Shown here piece after piece: positions 1-8,645 of a stretch of DNA of 64,000 bases; within the stretch, counting starts at the first letter, position 1; each line of letters begins with the position of its first letter. Below the pieces are notes generated by a model. It saw only the letters and a program-made list of their open reading frames with translations. It ran no database searches and had not been told where the DNA came from. The DNA is from Lachnoclostridium phytofermentans (lineage in GTDB: Bacteria; Bacillota; Clostridia; Lachnospirales; Lachnospiraceae). The DNA is taken from NCBI RefSeq assembly GCF_000733755.1, contig NZ_JPOF01000001.1:502605-566604 (forward strand), in the 5' to 3' direction. The position numbers and the translations under genes were made by a program.

Positions 1-775
1 TCTCAAAGGGGTAAGCAAGTACAACAGTTAAAAGTTGAGTGATTCCTGATAATAATAAGTCAGCATGCAGAGTCGTTTCATTCTGGGTTCTTCGACCTGC
101 AAGACAGTAACTGTTCTAGAAGTGGTTGATGGATTTTTCAGCAACAGACCGTATTTTATAGGTATTATTTCATTCATCTGTTCCACGCAATGTATCAGGA
201 TAGGCACGCAGATCTTTTTCGGGATAAATGTAAGTCATACGACTACATGGCGAGTCAGTACAAGGATTTTCACAATTACAGGACCGACGATATTTTCCGT
301 CTTCCCCCTCCTTCCAAGTGACCTTGGGGCAAACGAAGTTATAGCAAGTAAATCCCTTACGGCTTCTGTCTTTCCCTTCTGATTTCATAGGGAGATTTGG
401 ATCATTAGGGCAGCAAGGTAACCGTCTTTATTGATTGTATACGCATCATTTTTAATATCGGAACGACGATTCAAAGGTATATAGACCTAGTTAAAATGCA
501 GTTCTTTAAAAAGATATTGGTAGTTGTTTATTGTATCGAAAGCAGAATCTCCAAGGAAAACATCTGGATTTATTAAGGGATGTTTTTGAAAGAAATCATC
601 CAAAACAGGTTGCAGGGCTTTGGAATCATCAAGAGATTTATCCTCATTTGGGGAATCAGTTTTCTTATCAATTACCAAGCAGGATGAGCAGCAAGAAAAT
701 CTTTATTGTAGAAAGAGATATCGCGGACAATACCAAGACCGTAGAATATTTATCAATTCCCTAGTGGTCTAGCTT
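1..775 (-). pseudogene. Decayed DDE transposase remnant, cut by window start
   Basis: Read on the minus strand from about 775 down to 1, the translation resembles an IS1182/IS4-like DDE transposase in pieces. Around 720 it reads GLGIVRDISFYNKDFLAAHP, at 678-487 a block contains GDSAFDT, and at 388-170 there is a Cys-rich block typical of these enzymes. Near the window start comes a C-terminal block that includes AGRRTQNETTLHADLLLSG. The pieces lie in different frames: a stop follows LHFN near 487, there is a frameshift near 440, and in-frame stops occur near 170 and 115. The gene is therefore dead and continues past position 1. I am confident it is a transposase remnant, less so of the exact family. 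Confidence 0.75.
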
Positions 776-1010
776 TTTCAGATACCGTTCACCGTATAAA
801 TAAATCATTTAAACTGTTATAATTAATTCATCTCAATAATTTAGGATTAAGTAGTTAAGCAGGAATTTTGAGACTTACATAATCCACATAATCCCACTTA
901 AGGATTTAGTAAAATTGCTTAAATAAAATAAAATGGTAAAATATAGATAAAATTAATATTATATGTATAAAAATAACAAAATAAGTAATAAATGTCAATA
1001 ATTGTTTTTG

Positions 1011-1024
1011 ATATAGAACGGATG
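1011..1024. repeat. 14-bp target duplication, left copy
   Basis: ATATAGAACGGATG lies directly left of the element and recurs exactly at 2767-2780. It is longer than the 3-5 bp usual for IS3-family elements. Confidence 0.8.
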
Positions 1025-2766
1025 CTGAATTGGAATCCGAAATTCCAGTTTGCAAAGTTAACTTCCGATTCGGCATACCTCTTGCAAGACTAAATTCCAG
1101 TAATCTAAGATTGGGGGTGCGGACGAAATCCTGAACTTGAATGAGTCAAAGGAGGAATGAGATGTACTCATATGAAGATCGCATCCGTGCAGTAAAGTTT
1201 TATATTAATTGTGGTTACAACGCAGCCTATACCGTTCGTAAGTTAGGTTATCCTGATGTAACCAACCTTAAGCATTGGTACAGAGAGTATTCTGAACATA
1301 ATGATCTCCATACCGGAAAGAAAAAATATAGCAAATATTCAGATGATGAAAAACGAGATGCTGTAGATTATTACTTTGAAAACAATCAGAACTCATTGAA
1401 AACAGTCAAAGATCTAGGTTATCCAAGCCGGCCACTACTTCTTAGTTGGGTTGATGAATTGTATCCTGAAGATGAGAAACGTCATTGCAAACAATCCAAA
1501 CCTCATGTAAGATGTTCTCAAGAAGAAAAAGTACAGGCAGTTATGGAGTCGTGTAAAGGTACACTGAAAATATCTCAAATAGCTGAGATATATAATGTTA
1601 CACCCTCCGCAGTTTCTACATGGCGAAAAGAACTGCTTGGAGACAGGAGAGAAATTAGCATGTCTAATCCATCTGAAACTGATAAAGATATAGATGAATT
1701 AATCCGTAAAAAAACTGAACTTGAAGCCAAAGTAAAGCGCCTCGAACAAGATGTATATAAACTTCAACTAGAACGTGACGTTTTAGAAAAAGCCGGTGAC
1801 ATTCTAAAAAAAGAAAAGGGCATCAATCTTGATGAACTCACCAATCGGGAAAAGGTATTCTTGATTGATGCCCTACGCTGTAAATACAAGCTTAAAGAAC
1901 TCTTGCCGATTCTGAAACTCTCAAAAAGTAGTTACTGCTATCAAGTTAATAGTATTCGCACTTTCGACAAGTACCAAGAACTCAGAGGTATTATAAAGGA
2001 ATTGTTCGATACTAATAAATGCAGATACGGATATCGCCGCATTCATTGTTTGTTGCAAAACAGAGGCATTATTGTTTCTGAAAAAGTGGTGCGTCGTATT
2101 ATGAAAGAAGATCAACTCCTAGTTAAATGCACAAAGAAACGCAAATACAATTCGTATAAAGGCGAAATCAGTCCAGAAATTGATAACATAATAAATCGTG
2201 ATTTCTCTGCTAAAGCACCAAACCAAAAGTGGTTGACTGATATAACAGAGTTTCATATTCCAGCAGGTAAAGTGTATTTATCACCTATAATTGATTGCTT
2301 TGATGGTCTTGCTGTGTCTTGGACCATTGGTACTTCACCCAACGCAGAGCTTACAAACACAATGCTGAACAACGCGATTTCTTCCTTGCAGAAAGACGAA
2401 AAACCGGTTATTCATTCTGATCGTGGCTGTCATTATCGCTGGCCAGAATGGATAAAAATCATTACTGAAGCAGACCTAACAAGATCAATGTCAAAGAAAG
2501 GGTGTTCCCCTGACAATTCAGCTTGCGAAGGTTTTTTCGGGCGACTTAAAAATGAAATGTTTTATAATCGAAAATGGAAACATGTATCTATAGATTCTTT
2601 TATTAAAGAACTTGATTCCTATCTCCGTTGGTATAATGAAGATAGAATTAAAATATCTTTGGGTGGGATGAGCCCACTTCAATATAGACGTAGTCTAGGA
2701 ATAGCAGCTTAGTCCAAGAAAACGTCCGCACCCCCAACTGACCGGAATTTAACTTTTCAATTCAGC
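1025..2766 (+). mobile_element. IS3-family-like insertion element
   Basis: The element is bounded by the 14-bp direct repeats. Its outer ends are inverted: CTGAATTGG at 1025 against CAATTCAG ending at 2765, with a further base C at 2766. A second, perfect inverted repeat lies inside: TGGGGGTGCGGACG at 1112-1125 and its complement at 2723-2736, with the TG...CA ends typical of IS3 elements. Between outer and inner repeats the two ends share an imperfect block (left near 1087-1101, right near 2740-2755), so the outer arms look like part of the same element. The left arm is about 57 bp longer than the right. An alternative is an IS3 copy (1112-2736) nested in an older small element. Confidence 0.75.
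1162..2712 (+). CDS. IS3-family transposase, single fused ORF
   Basis: This transposase of about 516 residues would cut and join the ends of the surrounding element. The N-terminal third holds three helix-turn-helix-like repeats (for example RAVKFYINCGYNAAYTVRKL), followed by a Leu/Lys-rich coiled coil. The C-terminal half is an rve integrase core: D in WLTDITEF, D in VIHSDRG, and E in SACEGFFGRLKNEM. Most IS3 elements make OrfAB by -1 frameshifting between two ORFs; here both parts lie in one frame, so no frameshift is needed. I chose ATG 1162 because AAAGGAGG sits 6 nt upstream; the ATG at 1141 has no ribosome binding site. All catalytic residues are present, so it may be active. Confidence 0.93.
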   Translation: MYSYEDRIRAVKFYINCGYNAAYTVRKLGYPDVTNLKHWYREYSEHNDLHTGKKKYSKYSDDEKRDAVDYYFENNQNSLKTVKDLGYPSRPLLLSWVDELYPEDEKRHCKQSKPHVRCSQEEKVQAVMESCKGTLKISQIAEIYNVTPSAVSTWRKELLGDRREISMSNPSETDKDIDELIRKKTELEAKVKRLEQDVYKLQLERDVLEKAGDILKKEKGINLDELTNREKVFLIDALRCKYKLKELLPILKLSKSSYCYQVNSIRTFDKYQELRGIIKELFDTNKCRYGYRRIHCLLQNRGIIVSEKVVRRIMKEDQLLVKCTKKRKYNSYKGEISPEIDNIINRDFSAKAPNQKWLTDITEFHIPAGKVYLSPIIDCFDGLAVSWTIGTSPNAELTNTMLNNAISSLQKDEKPVIHSDRGCHYRWPEWIKIITEADLTRSMSKKGCSPDNSACEGFFGRLKNEMFYNRKWKHVSIDSFIKELDSYLRWYNEDRIKISLGGMSPLQYRRSLGIAA

Positions 2767-3057
2767 ATATAGAACGGATGGTTATTTGGATGGATCAGAT
2801 ACCAAGGGAAGTACCTGACTCCATAACATGCAGTGCTTTTGTTGCTTATCATGACAACCAAAACGATGCCGAAGTTTCTACCAAATTAATCGAGATTGGT
2901 AAAGACTCGTCTAAGGTCTTATGTCTTAGCGGCGGAGACGGCTTATGGTCTGATGATATTTTTAATATTGTGGAGGATTATATCGTTTCATATTTTGAAT
3001 AATTGCTGTAACTGAACGTAGATGGGATTCCAATTGCAGAACCGATGAATAAAACTT

Positions 3058-3126
3058 GGGACAAGAGAAATAGTTCTAAAAAGAAGATTAAGCTTCTTTT
3101 CGGAAACTTTCTTTTGTCCCTTTTTC
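3058..3126 (+). terminator. Rho-independent terminator
   Basis: GGGACAAGAG at 3058 pairs with the segment ending TTTGTCCC at 3120, with an inner hairpin (AAAAGAAG/CTTCTTTT), followed by five T. It ends transcription arriving from the small split ORF and IS region. Confidence 0.7.
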
Positions 3127-3138
3127 GTATTCCGACCC

Positions 3139-3167
3139 TTGTACATGATAGGAAAAAATTATATAAT
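3139..3167 (+). promoter_or_regulatory. Sigma-A-type promoter for TPR lipoprotein
   Basis: TTGTAC (3139-3144), a 17-bp spacer and a perfect TATAAT (3162-3167), about 45 bp before the start codon. Confidence 0.7.
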
Positions 3168-3211
3168 GACAATAATCGTTAACCTAAGGCAAAAAAGGGA
3201 GGATGGAGACA

Positions 3212-4450
3212 TTGAAGAAGAAAAAAGTGTTCCTAGCGGTATTATGTTTATCGCTTGTTGTTAGCGGCTGTGGATTAAGTAAAGCGAATCGGAGCTATAG
3301 CAAAGCGTTGTCCTATTATGATGATGGAGAATATGAGAAGGCTGAGGAAAGTTTTATAAATGCGATTGAAGCAAATCCGGATAAAGCAGAATATTATTTA
3401 GATTATGGATTTACACTGATTAAACTGAGTAGATACGAGGATGCGATTAAGGAATTTCAAAGCATTCTTATGGAGAAAGAAATCGCTATCGTAAAGCAAA
3501 ATAATAAGAAAGCCTATCGTGGAATTGGTATTGCCTATTTATATGCGCAGTCTTATGAAGAGGCAATTAAAAATTTTGACTTAGCGCTCGAGATAACAGA
3601 ATTAAAAGATTTAGATACCGATATTTTATATTACAAAGGGAATGCACTAGAGAGAAGTGGTAATCTAGAGGAGGCTTCTAAAATCTATACAGAGATTTTA
3701 GAAATACAAAAAGAAGATGCTGCGATTTATAATGCAAGAGCGAATATTAACCGAATTCTTGGTAATTATGAAGAGAGTATCAAAGACTATGATAAAGCGA
3801 TAGAAATTTCCAAGGGAGATTTTGATCTTTATTTTGGAAAATTTGCTGCTTTAAAGGAGTTGTCCCGTACATCCGAGGCAGAAGAAGTGTTAAAGGTTGC
3901 AGCGGAACTTCCAGTTCATTCTGAGAAAGATAGTTTTGAATTAGCAAAGGTTTATTTTTATCAGAAAAATTATGACCATGCAAAGCTTCAACTGGATCAG
4001 GCATTAAAAAATAGTTTTATTGAAGCAAATTATTTCCTGGGAGAAATTAGCATAGAGGAAGGGGACTTTAACCAAGCAATTGAGTATTTTGAAACCTTTG
4101 AGGAATCAAGTGGTACGGTATCTGCAATGTTTTATAACCAGTTATTGACCTGCTATCTCAATGAGGAAGAGTATGAGAAAGCGAAAGTTTGCCTAAAGAA
4201 AGCAAAAAAATACTCAGATGTATCCATAGAACAGCAGCTTTTAAGAAATGAAATTATACTATTAGAAAAGACCGGAGACTTTAACGAAGCATATGAGAAG
4301 ATCAAAAAATATCTGAAACGTTACCCGGAGGATGTTGATGCGCAAAAAGATGCTACCTTTTTAAAGACTAGGGTGGAGGGTGCAAGCAAGGAAACCGATA
4401 CGAATCAGCCAGAGAAGAATGATACATCGGAAACAGTTGACAAACCATAA
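3212..4450 (+). CDS. TPR-repeat lipoprotein
   Basis: A membrane-anchored tetratricopeptide scaffold of about 412 residues. After MKKKKVFLAVLCLSLVVSGC there is a lipobox whose Cys would be lipidated, so the protein should sit on the outer face of the membrane. The rest is an array of 34-residue TPR units with the usual spacing (YYDDGEYEKAEESFINAIEA, YEEAIKNFDLALEI, YEESIKDYDKAIEI, and so on) and a low-complexity Thr/Glu/Asp tail. TPR arrays bind partner proteins; the partner is unknown. I prefer a TTG start at 3212: GGGAGG (3197-3202) is 9 nt upstream, whereas the ATG at 3203 directly abuts that site. hflX starts 18 bp downstream, so the two are probably cotranscribed. Confidence 0.85.
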   Translation: MKKKKVFLAVLCLSLVVSGCGLSKANRSYSKALSYYDDGEYEKAEESFINAIEANPDKAEYYLDYGFTLIKLSRYEDAIKEFQSILMEKEIAIVKQNNKKAYRGIGIAYLYAQSYEEAIKNFDLALEITELKDLDTDILYYKGNALERSGNLEEASKIYTEILEIQKEDAAIYNARANINRILGNYEESIKDYDKAIEISKGDFDLYFGKFAALKELSRTSEAEEVLKVAAELPVHSEKDSFELAKVYFYQKNYDHAKLQLDQALKNSFIEANYFLGEISIEEGDFNQAIEYFETFEESSGTVSAMFYNQLLTCYLNEEEYEKAKVCLKKAKKYSDVSIEQQLLRNEIILLEKTGDFNEAYEKIKKYLKRYPEDVDAQKDATFLKTRVEGASKETDTNQPEKNDTSETVDKP

Positions 4451-4468
4451 GGAGGACAACTTGTAGCT

Positions 4469-5725
4469 ATGGCAGAATTATATGAGATTAAGGAAGAGAA
4501 AGAGAAAGTGATTCTTGTTGCCGTCAGTGCTAACGAAAATGACGATACCGAAGAGTCAGTGGATGAGCTTATGGAACTAGTAGAAACTGCCGGTGCCATA
4601 ACCGTTGGAAGAGTGATACAAAATCGTGAGAGTGTTCACCCTGGAACTTATGTAGGAAAGGGAAAGATAGAAGAAATACGCCTCTTGTTGGAGCAATTAG
4701 GTGCGACAGGAATTATCTGTGACGATGAATTATCTCCTGCTCAATTAAAAAACCTTGAAGATGCTTTGCAGGCAAAGGTAATGGATCGTACTATGATTAT
4801 CTTAGATATCTTTGCACAGCATGCAAGTACAAGAGAAGGTAAAATACAAGTAGAATTAGCACAGTTAAAATACCGTTCTACAAGGTTAATTGGTATGAGA
4901 AATTCATTATCAAGACTTGGTGGTGGTATTGGTACTAGAGGACCTGGTGAAAAGAAACTGGAGATTGATCGTCGTTTAATTAAAGATAGAATCGCACAGT
5001 TAAATAGAGACTTAGAAGATATCAAGAAGAATAGAGAAGTTGCACGTTCCTTACGTATGAAGAATCCTGTTCCAGTGGTAGCAATCGTTGGCTATACTAA
5101 CGCAGGAAAATCTACGCTACTGAATCGCCTTACGGAAGCAGATGTGTTAGAGGCTGATATGCTATTTGCCACACTTGATCCAACCACTAGAAATCTTACC
5201 TTAGAGAGTGGACAGCAGGTATTACTTACCGATACGGTTGGTTTTATTAGAAAATTACCACACCATTTGATTGATGCGTTCCGTTCTACCTTAGAAGAAG
5301 CGAAGTATGCTGATATTATCTTACATGTGGTTGATGCATCGAATCCTCAAGTTTATAAGCAGATGCATATTGTTTATGAAACACTAAAAAAGCTACAAGT
5401 AACAGATAAAACTATGATTACTGTCTTTAATAAGCAAGATCTAGTTATTATAGATGAACCAATGAAGGATTTGAAAGCAGATAAGACAATAAAAATTTCT
5501 GCAAAGCAAGGAGAAGGTGTAGAAGAACTTTTAAATTTAATTGAAGAAGTCCTTAGAGAGGCAAAAGTACTCTTAGAGCATACCTTTTCCTATCAGGAAG
5601 CTGGAACTATACAGATGATTCGTAAGTATGGTCAGTTGCTTTTGGAGGAATATCAAGAAGATGGTATTTTTGTAAAAGCTTATGTTCCAAAGGATATTGC
5701 ATGCCAATTGCTTCAAAATAAATAA
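4469..5725 (+). CDS. hflX: GTPase HflX
   Basis: A ribosome-associated GTPase of 418 residues that, in studied bacteria, splits or rescues stalled 70S ribosomes under stress. An HflX N-terminal domain (about 25-190) includes the family's Gly-rich SRLGGGIGTRGPGEKKLE segment. The G domain follows: G1 GYTNAGKS near residue 207, G3 DTVGFIRKLP and G4 NKQDL. The C-terminal domain is of usual size. GGAGG lies 13 nt before the ATG, right at the end of the upstream TPR lipoprotein gene, so the two probably form an operon. Length and motifs are normal for the family. Confidence 0.96.
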   Translation: MAELYEIKEEKEKVILVAVSANENDDTEESVDELMELVETAGAITVGRVIQNRESVHPGTYVGKGKIEEIRLLLEQLGATGIICDDELSPAQLKNLEDALQAKVMDRTMIILDIFAQHASTREGKIQVELAQLKYRSTRLIGMRNSLSRLGGGIGTRGPGEKKLEIDRRLIKDRIAQLNRDLEDIKKNREVARSLRMKNPVPVVAIVGYTNAGKSTLLNRLTEADVLEADMLFATLDPTTRNLTLESGQQVLLTDTVGFIRKLPHHLIDAFRSTLEEAKYADIILHVVDASNPQVYKQMHIVYETLKKLQVTDKTMITVFNKQDLVIIDEPMKDLKADKTIKISAKQGEGVEELLNLIEEVLREAKVLLEHTFSYQEAGTIQMIRKYGQLLLEEYQEDGIFVKAYVPKDIACQLLQNK

Positions 5726-5731
5726 AGTGAA

Positions 5732-5773
5732 AGCAAACAGATAACTCGTTACACTCAGACAAATCTGTTTGCT
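5732..5773 (+). terminator. Hairpin after hflX
   Basis: AGCAAACAGAT (5732-5742) is complementary to the arm ending at 5773 (ATCTGTTTGCT). No U-tract follows, so it may be an mRNA 3'-end stabiliser or a weak terminator. Confidence 0.45.
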
Positions 5774-5929
5774 GATATAGCACAAATACTCAGAAAAAAG
5801 AACTTCTAATGTATTTCCATAGACGCAATCGTTCTTTCTATTTGTGTAAATTGCCTAGTGTAGTTTTAGGAAGGGGATTAGACATTCGAATCATATTTTA
5901 GAAAATAGAAGATATAGTATTAAGAAAAA

Positions 5930-5985
5930 AGTCCGGAAGAAGCGAAACATTACGAAAACCGAGTGTTTAAGCTACTTTCTGGACT
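5930..5985. terminator. Inverted repeat upstream of nrdD
   Basis: AGTCCGGAA (5930-5938), preceded by six A, pairs imperfectly with TTCTGGACT (5977-5985), followed by a short T-rich run. It is a possible weak terminator isolating nrdD from hflX. The rest of the 5774-5995 gap shows nothing I can name. Confidence 0.35.
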
Positions 5986-5995
5986 TTCTGTTGAA

Positions 5996-6011
5996 ACACA
6001 ATATGTAGTGG
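5996..6011. promoter_or_regulatory. NrdR box 1 (candidate)
   Basis: ACACAATATGTAGTGG closely matches the NrdR consensus (acaCwATATwTwGtgt). It lies 31 bp, about three helical turns, upstream of a second match, the arrangement NrdR repressors bind in front of ribonucleotide reductase genes. Confidence 0.6.
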
Positions 6012-6026
6012 TAGGACTAAAGACAT

Positions 6027-6042
6027 AAAATATATATTGTAG
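6027..6042. promoter_or_regulatory. NrdR box 2 (candidate)
   Basis: AAAATATATATTGTAG is a weaker match to the NrdR box and ends 6 bp before the -35 hexamer of the nrdD promoter. Repressor bound at the pair would block RNA polymerase. Confidence 0.5.
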
Positions 6043-6048
6043 TTAGCC

Positions 6049-6077
6049 TTGACGTTGCTATTGCTTTCTGCTAGAAT
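6049..6077 (+). promoter_or_regulatory. nrdD promoter
   Basis: TTGACG (6049-6054), a 17-bp spacer and TAGAAT (6072-6077), about 40 bp before nrdD. Confidence 0.7.
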
Positions 6078-6116
6078 TTATTAAGGAACAATGTAGGTAA
6101 GAAGGGAGAAGTACAC

Positions 6117-8522
6117 ATGATTAAAGTTGTGAAACGGGATGGTGAAATAGCCGAATTTGCGCTTTCAAAAATCAGTAGTGCCATAGCGAAAGCATTCAAT
6201 GCTACGCAAAAACTTTATAACGAGGATATCATTAATTTGCTGTCCTTGCGTGTTACATCAGATTTTCAAACCAAGTTGAAAGACAGTACGGTTACGGTGG
6301 AAGATATTCAAGACAGTGTAGAGCATATACTTGAACAATCTGGATATACCGATGTAGCAAAAGCTTATATTCTTTATCGTAAGAATAGGGAAAAAATACG
6401 TAATATGAAATCTACTATTTTAGATTATAAAGAAATTGTAGATACGTATGTAAAGGAAGAAGACTGGAGAGTAAAGGAAAATTCTACAGTTACTTATTCC
6501 GTTGGAGGATTAATTCTACATAATTCTGGAGCGATAACTGCAAATTATTGGCTGTCAGAGATTTATGATGAGGAAATAGCAAATGCCCATCGTAACGCTG
6601 ACCTACATATTCATGATTTATCGATGTTAACAGGTTATTGCGCAGGTTGGTCTTTAAAACAACTTATCAAAGAAGGGCTTGGTGGTATTCCAGGTAAAAT
6701 TACCTCATCGCCAGCAAAACACCTTTCCACACTATGTAACCAGATGGTAAACTTCTTAGGCATCATGCAGAATGAATGGGCTGGCGCTCAGGCTTTCTCC
6801 TCCTTTGATACTTACCTGGCTCCATTTGTGAAAGTAGACAACTTAAGTTATGATGAAGTAAAGCAGTGTATTCAATGCTTTATCTATGGAGTGAATACTC
6901 CAAGTCGTTGGGGAACACAAGCACCATTCTCCAATATTACGTTAGACTGGACAGTGCCGAATGATTTAGCGGAACTGCCATGTATTGTCGGCGGAAAAGA
7001 GATGGATTTTAAATATAAAGCTTGTAAGAAAGAGATGGATTTAGTAAACAAAGCCTTTATCGAAATAATGATAGAGGGTGATGCGAATGGTCGTGGTTTC
7101 CAATATCCTATTCCAACTTACTCCATCACAAAGGATTTTGATTGGTCAGATACAGAGAACAATCGTTTATTATTTGAAATGACAGCAAAGTATGGAACAC
7201 CTTATTTCTCTAATTACATTAACTCTGATATGGAGCCAAGTGATGTTCGTTCGATGTGCTGCCGTCTCAGACTTGATCTTCGTGAATTACGTAAAAAGAC
7301 GGGTGGTTTCTTTGGGAGTGGTGAAAGCACTGGCTCGGTGGGCGTTGTTACGATTAATATGCCGCGAATTGCATATGTATCAGCAAATCCAGCTGAATTT
7401 TATCAAAGACTTGATCGTATGATGGACATCTCAGCAAGATCCTTAAAGGTAAAGAGAAAGGTTATCACGAAATTATTGGAAGAAGGATTATATCCATACA
7501 CGAAACGTTATCTTGGAACCTTTGATAACCATTTCTCGACCATTGGATTAATTGGAATGAATGAAGTTGGACTGAATGCAAGATGGCTTGGCAAAGATAT
7601 GACAGATAAGAAAACGCAACAATTTACAGTGGAAGTTTTAAATCATATGAGAGAACGTCTTGGTGATTATCAGGTAGAGTATGGAGATTTATATAATCTA
7701 GAAGCAACACCTGCGGAATCCACCAGTTATCGTCTAGCAAAGCATGATAGAAAACGTTGGTCGGATATTTTAACAGCGGGTAAAGAAGGAGATGCGCCTT
7801 ATTATACAAATAGTTCTCATCTTCCAGTAGATTATACTGATGATGTTTTCTCTGCGCTCGATGTTCAGGATCAGTTGCAAACGTTGTATACTTCTGGTAC
7901 TGTATTCCACGCTTTCTTGGGTGAAAAATTACCTGACTGGAAAGCTGCAGCTAAGTTAGTGCGAACGATTTCTGAAAACTATAAATTACCTTATTATACG
8001 ATGTCACCAACCTACTCCATCTGTAAAAATCATGGATATATCAAAGGAGAGAACTTTGTATGTCCAGAATGTGGGGAACCAGCAGAAGTTTATAGTAGAA
8101 TTACAGGATATTATCGACCAGTGCAAAACTGGAATGAAGGTAAATCACAAGAGTATAAAAATAGGGTGGAGTACAATCTATCACACGCATTGCATGCCAG
8201 TGATTTGCCTCGTACGGAAAATGGTTTAGAGGAAGTTGCGGTTACTTTAAATGTTGATGATAATGAGGGAGAGTTATCAAAGGATGGTTGTTATTTATTT
8301 ACGACAAAGACATGCCCAAATTGTAAACTGGTAAAAGGATATTTGGATGGTGTGGATTATCAAGTGGTAGATGCTGAGGAGAATATAGAGTTAGCAAAGC
8401 AATATCACATCATGCAAGCGCCTACGCTATTAGTGGTAAAAGAAGGAATGGCAACCAAGTATGTGAATGCTTCCAACATAAAGCAATTTGTAGATTTAGA
8501 GAGCGCTTATGTACTACACTAG
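6117..8522 (+). CDS. nrdD: Class III anaerobic ribonucleotide reductase with fused thioredoxin-like tail
   Basis: Glycyl-radical enzyme of 801 residues that reduces ribonucleoside triphosphates to dNTPs without oxygen. Residues 1-95 are an ATP-cone allosteric domain (VVKRDGEIAEF). The barrel carries the usual HNADLHIHDL segment. Near the normal C-terminus are the zinc site (CKNHG...CPECG, about 636-653) and the radical glycine in RITGYYRP (about 662). About 80 extra residues follow (about 720-801), with a thioredoxin/glutaredoxin-like motif TTKTCPNCKL and a cis-Pro-like APTLLVV; this tail could supply or recycle reducing equivalents for the active-site Cys. GGGAGAAG precedes the ATG. Two NrdR-like boxes and a good promoter lie upstream. 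The activating enzyme nrdG is not next to it; an IS follows instead. Confidence 0.96.
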   Translation: MIKVVKRDGEIAEFALSKISSAIAKAFNATQKLYNEDIINLLSLRVTSDFQTKLKDSTVTVEDIQDSVEHILEQSGYTDVAKAYILYRKNREKIRNMKSTILDYKEIVDTYVKEEDWRVKENSTVTYSVGGLILHNSGAITANYWLSEIYDEEIANAHRNADLHIHDLSMLTGYCAGWSLKQLIKEGLGGIPGKITSSPAKHLSTLCNQMVNFLGIMQNEWAGAQAFSSFDTYLAPFVKVDNLSYDEVKQCIQCFIYGVNTPSRWGTQAPFSNITLDWTVPNDLAELPCIVGGKEMDFKYKACKKEMDLVNKAFIEIMIEGDANGRGFQYPIPTYSITKDFDWSDTENNRLLFEMTAKYGTPYFSNYINSDMEPSDVRSMCCRLRLDLRELRKKTGGFFGSGESTGSVGVVTINMPRIAYVSANPAEFYQRLDRMMDISARSLKVKRKVITKLLEEGLYPYTKRYLGTFDNHFSTIGLIGMNEVGLNARWLGKDMTDKKTQQFTVEVLNHMRERLGDYQVEYGDLYNLEATPAESTSYRLAKHDRKRWSDILTAGKEGDAPYYTNSSHLPVDYTDDVFSALDVQDQLQTLYTSGTVFHAFLGEKLPDWKAAAKLVRTISENYKLPYYTMSPTYSICKNHGYIKGENFVCPECGEPAEVYSRITGYYRPVQNWNEGKSQEYKNRVEYNLSHALHASDLPRTENGLEEVAVTLNVDDNEGELSKDGCYLFTTKTCPNCKLVKGYLDGVDYQVVDAEENIELAKQYHIMQAPTLLVVKEGMATKYVNASNIKQFVDLESAYVLH

Positions 8523-8602
8523 ATTCCTATAGTAGTTTGTCGATGTACTTAAACAAGAAGCATAGCGTTAGAATAAGTCTTACAAAAGAATAGTATAAGG
8601 AT

Positions 8603-8644
8603 AAAAAAGATACAATCATGAGGAAAAGATTGTATCTTTTTTTT
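8603..8644 (+). terminator. nrdD terminator, invaded by ISL3
   Basis: AAAAAAGATACAATC (8603-8617) pairs with GATTGTATC (8628-8636), followed by eight T. The ISL3 element entered within this T-run, and the 8-bp duplication TTTTTTTA is made from it. Confidence 0.9.
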
Positions 8645-8645
8645 A

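Larger units (their letters stand above)
992..3002 (+). pseudogene. Small unknown ORF split by an IS insertion
   Basis: An ATG at 992 opens a frame of 11 codons (MSIIVFDIERM) that ends exactly at the IS boundary. The same frame resumes at 2781 after a second copy of the 14-bp target sequence and runs to the stop at 3002. Removing 1025-2780 restores one uninterrupted ORF of about 84 codons. The downstream part is acidic and contains DQIPREVPD and CLSGGDGLWSDDIF. I recognise no family. No clear Shine-Dalgarno precedes 992, so expression before disruption is unproven. The clean frame restoration makes it likely that the IS interrupted a real small gene. Confidence 0.6.

Noticed and set aside
3203..3211. 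ATG 3203 as the start of the TPR lipoprotein
   Set aside because: It directly abuts GGGAGG; TTG 3212 has correct spacing and starts a canonical lipoprotein signal peptide.
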